Shown: piece after piece, positions 1 through 4,506 of the stretch
Position numbering within the stretch: the stretch's first letter is position 1
How the letters are laid out: each line of letters starts with the position of its first letter
Origin: an uncultured Lachnospiraceae bacterium
GTDB lineage: Bacteria; Bacillota; Clostridia; Lachnospirales; Lachnospiraceae
Direction: 5' to 3'
Length of the DNA stretch: 5,476 bases
Assembly (NCBI GenBank): GCA_902766845.1
Contig: CACXFD010000118.1
Span: forward strand, 1 to 5,476
Notes under the pieces: model-generated
The model's input: only the letters and a program-made list of their open reading frames with translations
What the model was told of the DNA's origin: nothing
The model's database searches: none
Made by a program: the position numbers and the translations under genes

Positions 1-56
1 AGGGGAAACGGTCTAAACCGCGGGGGAAAAGTCGTCCTATTGGAGCAGTGTAAAAG

Positions 57-82
57 CTCATTGGGGGGCGGCAGCCAATGAG
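57..82. repeat. Short inverted repeat (hairpin), 8-bp arms
   Basis: CTCATTGG at 57-64 is exactly complementary to CCAATGAG at 75-82, with a 10-base G-rich loop. There is no T run on either side, so it does not look like a rho-independent terminator. It sits directly in front of the GTG at 83. It may be a chance palindrome inside a longer coding frame, since the frame is open through it. Confidence 0.4.
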
Positions 83-307
83 GTGAACTGGAAGCGGGTG
101 GCAGATCCGATCTGCAGATTGCAGCATGCAGGACTGGATGCCAATGTGGTGGGCCCGGTGAATGCCATGTGGAAAGCGATGAATTTCTGCCGCGTCCGGG
201 AACTCGATCTGAAACTGGTATGGCAGCTGATGTTTTTGCCCGGGATCGGAACAGAAGATCGTGAAATGGTCCGGGCCTTTATTCTTCAAAATTGTTGCCT
301 GGCATGA
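83..307 (+). CDS. Unrecognised small protein or C-terminal remnant of a larger gene
   Basis: I do not recognise this frame. It gives 74 residues from a GTG at 83, the only in-frame start codon after the TAA at 14-16. The frame is open from 17, and the upstream residues (SSYWSSVKAHWGAAAN) look as protein-like as those after the GTG. The product has several Trp (NWKR, AMWKAM, LVWQL), a GPVNAMW stretch and a FLPGIG turn, and its third codon positions are mostly G or C until the AT-richer last ten codons. No convincing ribosome binding site precedes the GTG, because an 8-bp inverted repeat fills that space. A second frame entering from the left edge (KRSKPRGKS, stop at 51-53) could join this one by a frameshift near the G5A4 run at 22-30. 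I therefore lean towards the tail of a longer gene, intact or broken. It could also be non-coding. It converges with the lipoprotein gene, with 30 bases between the stop codons. Confidence 0.33.
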   Translation: MNWKRVADPICRLQHAGLDANVVGPVNAMWKAMNFCRVRELDLKLVWQLMFLPGIGTEDREMVRAFILQNCCLA

Positions 308-337
308 GGACAGGGTGTCATGGTTTTGCCGTCTTGA

Positions 338-1651
338 TCAAGCGTTACCGGTCGTATGCCACTGATAAATGCCGTTCAGCAGTTCCGCACGTTCAAGCCA
401 GAAGGTCGGAAGAGACCCGGCCGCATCCTGACTGAAAAAGATCCTGTCACGGGACGCCGCAAAAAAGTAGAACCGGGCGCCATCCGAAGGATACGCAAGG
501 TCGGCCAGGTGACGTCCGTCCGGTGTGTACAGATGAAGCGCGGAAGCTATGGGAGAACTGATTTCCAGCGACTGCGTGCCATAGATCAGATCGTCGTCAC
601 AATACCATTTTACAGCGTTCTTTTCCGAGACGATCAGATGTGAGAAGGTCTTATCATCCTTTGCATCATCGTAGCAATAGACGCCGTCATCCGCCAGAAC
701 ATACAGGGAATCGTTCTTGAAAAACAGCTGACCCGCCGGATACCCTAAGGGATAGCCCTCCAGGACCGAATCGAGATTGAGGTCCGTGATGTTCGGCCTT
801 TCCTGCTTGTTATACCAGTTCCAGTTCTCCAGATCGAAATAATTGATTCCGGAGCTGCCGGGCTCGGCAGTCACCCCGCGTTCGGCGTCAAACACGCCGG
901 GACGATTGTCACCGGTCCGGTAATAGAGGATCCCGCCGTACGGATAAGCGGTAAGGGATACATTGGTGCGGCCGCCATCAGAAGACAGCTGCGGGGAGGG
1001 GGAGATCCAGCTGTCCGCAGAGCATTTTTCAAAGCGGTCATAGCTCGCTGCGGGATGAGACAGGATCGCTTCCTCCGGCTCTTTTGAACCGATCGTGTAG
1101 CGGAAGAGACTATAGGCGTAGACAAACTCGTCGGATGCCGGATCCAGGGGCTTTTCCGCCTGCCAGCCGGCGATCAGGTAATTCCGGTGAAAGACGGCTG
1201 TCGGGTAAGCCTCAGCCGGGTCCAGTTCATGGGCGGGGAAGGCGTATTCCTCCGTATGCGGGCCGCCCGAGATGTCCATGGAGTAGATCCACAGAGAAGC
1301 ATCTTTGTGGTCCACGGAACAGATCCGGTCCCCCACGATTCCAAAGGAGGGGAGGTCTTCGTTCAGGTATGCGAAACAGTCCCGGCCGTCGTGACGGCAT
1401 CCCTGCCGGGAACAGACGGGCTCCCAGGCCAGCGTTTCTTTGGGAGAACGGTACAGATAGATGCTGGGCGCCGTCGGATCGTTTTGGAAAACGGCTGCAT
1501 AATAGGTATCATCTGTTTCCGCAAAGGCGGAGCGGCTTCCGCTCCCATAGACGGAAAGATTGTAATCGATAACGGGGACCGGTGCGCTGCGGCGGCAGCC
1601 GGTACAAAAGACGAAGAACAGAAGCAGAAGCCATAAAGCTTTCTTTCTCAT
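338..1651 (-). CDS. Predicted secreted lipoprotein with C-x4-C-x-H-x4-C motif, possibly beta-propeller-like
   Basis: This is a 437-residue protein. The start at 1651 is chosen because it gives a textbook lipoprotein signal peptide: MRKK, a hydrophobic stretch of Leu and Phe (residues 5-15), then CTGC with Cys19 as the likely lipidated residue. Cys16 at position -3 is an unusual lipobox residue. AGAGAGG lies seven bases upstream of the ATG. The frame stays open upstream to 2065, but that part crosses the promoter and terminator and encodes an Arg-rich, unnatural sequence. The mature protein carries Cys80, Cys85, His87 and Cys92 in the context VCSRQGCRHDGRDC, a pattern I recall from many clostridial extracytoplasmic lipoproteins. 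Later segments alternate short beta-type strands with turns (SLWIYSMD, GILYYRTGD, SLYVLADDG, ALHLYTPDG, RIFFSQD), which suggests a propeller-like fold. Its substrate or role is unknown. Its GC content is lower than that of the neighbouring plus-strand genes, and it is driven by a consensus promoter. Confidence 0.85.
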   Translation of the reverse strand: MRKKALWLLLLFFVFCTGCRRSAPVPVIDYNLSVYGSGSRSAFAETDDTYYAAVFQNDPTAPSIYLYRSPKETLAWEPVCSRQGCRHDGRDCFAYLNEDLPSFGIVGDRICSVDHKDASLWIYSMDISGGPHTEEYAFPAHELDPAEAYPTAVFHRNYLIAGWQAEKPLDPASDEFVYAYSLFRYTIGSKEPEEAILSHPAASYDRFEKCSADSWISPSPQLSSDGGRTNVSLTAYPYGGILYYRTGDNRPGVFDAERGVTAEPGSSGINYFDLENWNWYNKQERPNITDLNLDSVLEGYPLGYPAGQLFFKNDSLYVLADDGVYCYDDAKDDKTFSHLIVSEKNAVKWYCDDDLIYGTQSLEISSPIASALHLYTPDGRHLADLAYPSDGARFYFFAASRDRIFFSQDAAGSLPTFWLERAELLNGIYQWHTTGNA

Positions 1652-1658
1652 GGACGTG

Positions 1659-1665
1659 CCTCTCT
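1659..1665 (-). promoter_or_regulatory. Ribosome binding site of the lipoprotein gene
   Basis: The minus strand reads AGAGAGG followed by seven bases and then ATG at 1651. Together with the signal peptide encoded directly after this ATG, it fixes the start well inside the longer open frame. Confidence 0.75.
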
Positions 1666-1691
1666 GAAATGCGGCGTTTATTAACAGTACA

Positions 1692-1710
1692 CTCGGAAGG
1701 AATCTCGGAA
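1692..1710. repeat. Short direct repeat in the lipoprotein gene leader
   Basis: CTCGGAA occurs at 1692-1698 and again at 1704-1710, with a period of 12 bases (TTCCGAG on the transcribed strand). It lies in the predicted 5' untranslated region of the lipoprotein mRNA, between the promoter and the ribosome binding site. It could be a small binding site or chance. Confidence 0.3.
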
Positions 1711-1763
1711 CGGGACACCTGAAAAGAAAAGGGTTCGAATAATACATAGTCAACGCTGGAATC

Positions 1764-1792
1764 ATTATAAGAGTTGAACAGCCATTTGTCAA
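1764..1792 (-). promoter_or_regulatory. Consensus sigma70/SigA-type promoter of the lipoprotein gene
   Basis: On the minus strand, TTGACA (1792-1787) is followed by exactly 17 bases and TATAAT (1769-1764), a perfect match to the housekeeping consensus in both hexamers and in spacing. A T-rich tract precedes the -35 box. The transcript should begin near 1757, giving a leader of about 105 bases before the ATG at 1651. The match predicts strong basal transcription unless a repressor acts here, and no clear operator palindrome was seen in the leader. Confidence 0.85.
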
Positions 1793-1812
1793 AACGGAAA
1801 AACGGCGATGCC

Positions 1813-1840
1813 GGGCGGCCAAGCGGGCCGCCCTTTTTTT
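1813..1840 (+). terminator. Rho-independent terminator between the divergent promoters
   Basis: GGGCGGCC (1813-1820) pairs perfectly with GGCCGCCC (1826-1833) across a 5-base loop, and seven T residues follow at 1834-1840. This is a classic plus-strand intrinsic terminator. On the minus strand the hairpin is preceded by an A run, and only a weak, more distant T-rich stretch follows. No plus-strand gene lies directly upstream, so it probably stops antisense or read-through RNA before the peptidase promoter. An alternative is that it ends an unrecognised small RNA. Confidence 0.85.
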
Positions 1841-1841
1841 C

Positions 1842-1870
1842 TTGCGCATCCCGCCCGAAAGCATTATAAT
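1842..1870 (+). promoter_or_regulatory. Promoter of the peptidase gene
   Basis: TATAAT at 1865-1870 is a perfect -10 box. TTGCGC at 1842-1847 lies 17 bases upstream and keeps the TTG core of a -35 box. The T run of the terminator ends one base before it. Transcription should start near 1877, leaving a leader of about 59 bases that contains a 10-bp palindrome and a purine-rich ribosome binding site. Confidence 0.65.
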
Positions 1871-1893
1871 GTTACACGTATGATTCTGCAGAT

Positions 1894-1903
1894 AACGATC
1901 GTT
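1894..1903. promoter_or_regulatory. Small palindrome in the peptidase leader
   Basis: AACGATCGTT is a perfect 10-bp palindrome just downstream of the predicted transcription start, and T residues continue to 1908. The stem is too short for a terminator. It could be a half-turn operator for a dimeric regulator or simply chance. Confidence 0.2.
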
Positions 1904-1935
1904 TTTTTCAGGATAAGGAAGAAGGAAGCAAACAA

Positions 1936-4458
1936 ATGGAAAAGAACAGCGGAAGAAAGACAAACGTGACCGGCGAGGGCAAGAGCGTCTATAAGCGTGG
2001 CGACGGCCTCGGCACCGGTCCGGTCGGCACCGGTTCGGGCCATATCCCCGGGACCGGCGGGTCATCCGGCGGCGCTTCGGGCGGCCGCGGGACCGGCGGA
2101 CGGCGCAGCCTGGGCGGGAGCATGCTCCCGATCCTGATCGTGCTGGCCCTCGTGCTCGTCGGAGGCGGCGGGCTCTCGGGCCTGTTCGGCGGGGGCGGAA
2201 ACAACAGCCAGACCACGCCGGTGCAGACCGCGGCCCCCACGCAGTCCTACGTGACGCCCACCCAGGCGCCCACCCAGCCGTCGCAAACCTCGTCGGGCTC
2301 CAGCCTGATGGACCTGCTGCTCGGCGGCAGCGGCGCCCAGGCCGGGGCCACCGCGTCCGGAAACGGCTGGACCGTCTCGTCCAACGTCGGGAAGCTGAAC
2401 ACGTCGGTCTCGCCGCAGGCGCGTGACAAGTTCACGAAGCTGAAGGGGAACGGGAACGACACGGTCACGATCCTGATCTACATGTGCGGCACGGACCTCG
2501 AGAGCCGCAGCGCGATGGCGTCGCGCGACCTGCAGGAGATGCTGAACGCGAAGCTCAGCGACAAGGTGAACATCATCCTGTATACCGGCGGGTGCAAGAA
2601 GTGGCAGAACAACGTGATGTCGTCTTCGACCAACCAGATCTACCAGATCTCGTCGAAGGGGCTGGCCCGTCTGGAGGATGACCTGGGCGCCAAGTCCATG
2701 GTCAGCGCGGATACGCTCCTGTCCTTCCTGCAGTACGGCAAGCGCAACTTCCCCGCGAACCGCACGATGCTGATCTTCTGGGATCACGGCGGCGGCTCCC
2801 TGTCCGGCTACGGCTATGATGAGAAATTCGCGAACGCGGGCTCGATGCGGCTGGACCAGATCAATACGGTCCTGTCGAAGGCCGGCATGCAGTTCGACGT
2901 GATCGGCTTCGACGCGTGCCTGATGGCCACGGCGGAGAACGCCCTGATGCTGAGCAAGTACGCGGACTACATGATCGCCTCCGAAGAGACCGAGCCCGGT
3001 GTGGGCTGGTACTACACCGACTGGCTGACTGCGCTGTCGAAGAATACGTCGATGTCCACGCTGGAGCTGGGCAAGAACATCGTCGATTCGTTCGTGGAAG
3101 AATGCAGCCGTTCCTGCAAGGGGCAGCAGACCACGCTGTCCGTGGTGGACCTCGCGGAGCTCGGCCAGACGCTCTCGATGGATCTGGCGGCCTTCGCGCG
3201 GGATACCAAGGACATGATCACCGGAAACGAATACAGCGTCGTTTCCAATGCCCGCAGCAACACGCGTGAGTTCGCGCAGTCTTCGCGGATCGACCAGATC
3301 GACCTCGTGCACTTCGCGGGCAACGTGGGCACCGAAGAGGGCAAAAAGCTGGCCCAGACGCTGCTGTCCGCGGTCAAATACAACCGCACCGGCAACATCA
3401 CGAACGCCTACGGCATCTCGATCTACTTCCCGTACCGCAAGGCGTCGGGCGTGAACACGGCGGTGGCCATCAACGACCGGATCGGCATGGATGACGACTA
3501 TTCCGCCTGCATCCGCGAGTTCGCGAGCCTCGAGGTCAGCGGCCAGGCCGCGGCCGGCGGCTCCTCCACGGGTTCGCCGTTCGATTCGCTGTTCGGCACG
3601 CTCGCGAATACGAGCTCGTCGCAGAGCTCCGACCAGATCTCGCAGCTGCTGAACCTGTTCCTCGGGGGCGGCGGCCAGTCCTCCTCCGGCAGCAGCCTGA
3701 TCAACGGCCTGTCGGGAGACGCGCTGAGCTTCTTCACGGGCCGCTCGCTCTCGACCGAAGACACCGCGTCCTACATCGCGGACAATCAGTTCGACCGGAT
3801 GAATCTGCTGTGGCAGGTCAAGGACGGCACGCCGGTGCTGTCGATGCCGGAAGAGCAGTGGGACCTGATCCAGAGCGTGGACCTGAACGTCTACGTGGAT
3901 GACGGCGGCGGCTACATCGACATGGGCCTCGACAACGTCTATGAGTTCAACGAAGACGGAGACCTCGTGGGCACGTGGGACGGCTCCTGGCTGTCCATCA
4001 ACGGCCAGCCCGTGCCGTATTACCATACGGACACCACGTTCGATTATGACGCGAAGACGGCCTGCATCCAAGGCTACGTGCCGGCCATCCTGACGCACAC
4101 GGAAGGCACCGGGGCCGACGCGGAGACCACGGAACTGCGCGTGAAACTGATCGTGATCTTTGACCAGGACAACGAGAACGGCTACGTGGCCGGCGCCCTG
4201 CGCGACTACGAGGACGGGGAAGCGGAGACCGAGGCCCGCGGCCTGATCGAGATCGAAAACGGAGACCGGATCGACTTCCTCTGCGATTATTACAAGTATG
4301 ACGGCACCTATCAGGACAGCTACCGGATGGGTGATCCGATGACCGTGGACGGAGACCTCGTGATCTCCAACACGCGCATTCAGGAAGAGACGGTGGCCCT
4401 GTATAAGCTGACCGATATCTACGACCAGGAATACTTCACCGAGAAGATCCCGCGGTAA
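1936..4458 (+). CDS. Membrane-anchored clostripain-like cysteine peptidase (family C11)
   Basis: This 840-residue protein is predicted to cleave after basic residues outside the membrane. In order it shows: a basic, Gly-rich cytoplasmic tail with GLGTGPVGTG (residues 25-34); one membrane segment starting at Met63 (LPILIVLALVLV, then Gly-rich to about 88); a Pro/Thr/Gln stalk (92-123); and the C11 domain from about 174 (ILIYMCGTDLE) to 530. The catalytic His284 is in WDHGGG and the nucleophile Cys328 is in FDACLMA. Asp326, two residues before the Cys, matches the Asp that sets Arg/Lys preference in clostripain and PmC11. A Ser/Gly/Gln linker (about 535-603) leads to an acidic C-terminal domain with DDGGGYIDMGLDN (655-667) and DFLCDYYKYDG (780-790). 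AAGGA nine bases before the ATG supports the start. Family assignment is firm; the C-terminal domain and physiological substrates are unknown. GC content is high. It precedes purB by 48 bases. Confidence 0.95.
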   Translation: MEKNSGRKTNVTGEGKSVYKRGDGLGTGPVGTGSGHIPGTGGSSGGASGGRGTGGRRSLGGSMLPILIVLALVLVGGGGLSGLFGGGGNNSQTTPVQTAAPTQSYVTPTQAPTQPSQTSSGSSLMDLLLGGSGAQAGATASGNGWTVSSNVGKLNTSVSPQARDKFTKLKGNGNDTVTILIYMCGTDLESRSAMASRDLQEMLNAKLSDKVNIILYTGGCKKWQNNVMSSSTNQIYQISSKGLARLEDDLGAKSMVSADTLLSFLQYGKRNFPANRTMLIFWDHGGGSLSGYGYDEKFANAGSMRLDQINTVLSKAGMQFDVIGFDACLMATAENALMLSKYADYMIASEETEPGVGWYYTDWLTALSKNTSMSTLELGKNIVDSFVEECSRSCKGQQTTLSVVDLAELGQTLSMDLAAFARDTKDMITGNEYSVVSNARSNTREFAQSSRIDQIDLVHFAGNVGTEEGKKLAQTLLSAVKYNRTGNITNAYGISIYFPYRKASGVNTAVAINDRIGMDDDYSACIREFASLEVSGQAAAGGSSTGSPFDSLFGTLANTSSSQSSDQISQLLNLFLGGGGQSSSGSSLINGLSGDALSFFTGRSLSTEDTASYIADNQFDRMNLLWQVKDGTPVLSMPEEQWDLIQSVDLNVYVDDGGGYIDMGLDNVYEFNEDGDLVGTWDGSWLSINGQPVPYYHTDTTFDYDAKTACIQGYVPAILTHTEGTGADAETTELRVKLIVIFDQDNENGYVAGALRDYEDGEAETEARGLIEIENGDRIDFLCDYYKYDGTYQDSYRMGDPMTVDGDLVISNTRIQEETVALYKLTDIYDQEYFTEKIPR

Positions 4459-4464
4459 GCGGGA

Positions 4465-4493
4465 CGGCCGTGTGTGGCCGGACCGATCCGGCC
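4465..4493 (+). promoter_or_regulatory. Two overlapping, mutually exclusive hairpins before purB
   Basis: CGGCC (4465-4469) pairs with GGCCG (4476-4480) across a GTGTGT loop. GGCCGG (4476-4481) can instead pair with CCGGCC (4488-4493) across ACCGAT. The same bases are used in both, so only one hairpin can form at a time. The second ends one base before the purB ribosome binding site. No T run follows either, so this is not an intrinsic terminator. It may adjust purB translation or mRNA stability, or may just reflect GC-rich spacer sequence. Confidence 0.4.
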
Positions 4494-4506
4494 GGAAAGG
4501 ATACGC

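Noticed and set aside
22..30. Programmed -1 frameshift site (G5A4) joining the two left-edge frames
   Set aside because: Re-pairing after slippage would be imperfect at the second codon, and the downstream hairpin is too far away. A simple mutation, assembly error or two unrelated frames are likelier.
304..337. Terminator between the convergent left frame and the lipoprotein gene
   Set aside because: Only a 4-bp stem (GACA/TGTC at 309-319) can form and no T run follows on either strand.
1084..1636. Plus-strand open frames opposite the lipoprotein gene, upstream of the orphan terminator
   Set aside because: They encode Arg/Gly/Pro-rich sequence with no family features and no convincing promoter or ribosome binding site. 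They are antisense shadows, although an antisense RNA remains possible.
1894..1908. Attenuator in the peptidase leader (palindrome followed by T residues)
   Set aside because: With a minimal loop, only three base pairs remain in the stem, too few to terminate transcription.
1652..2065. N-terminal extension of the lipoprotein frame up to 2065
   Set aside because: It would cross its own promoter, the terminator and the start of the peptidase gene. The sequence is Arg/Pro-rich and unnatural, while the ATG at 1651 has a good ribosome binding site and a lipoprotein signal peptide.
2062..4098. A 678-codon open frame on the minus strand, opposite the peptidase gene
   Set aside because: The translation is dominated by Arg, Val, His, Ala and Gln with no recognisable domain. 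It is the expected mirror of a gene with strong G/C third-position codon use; the plus strand encodes a clear C11 peptidase.
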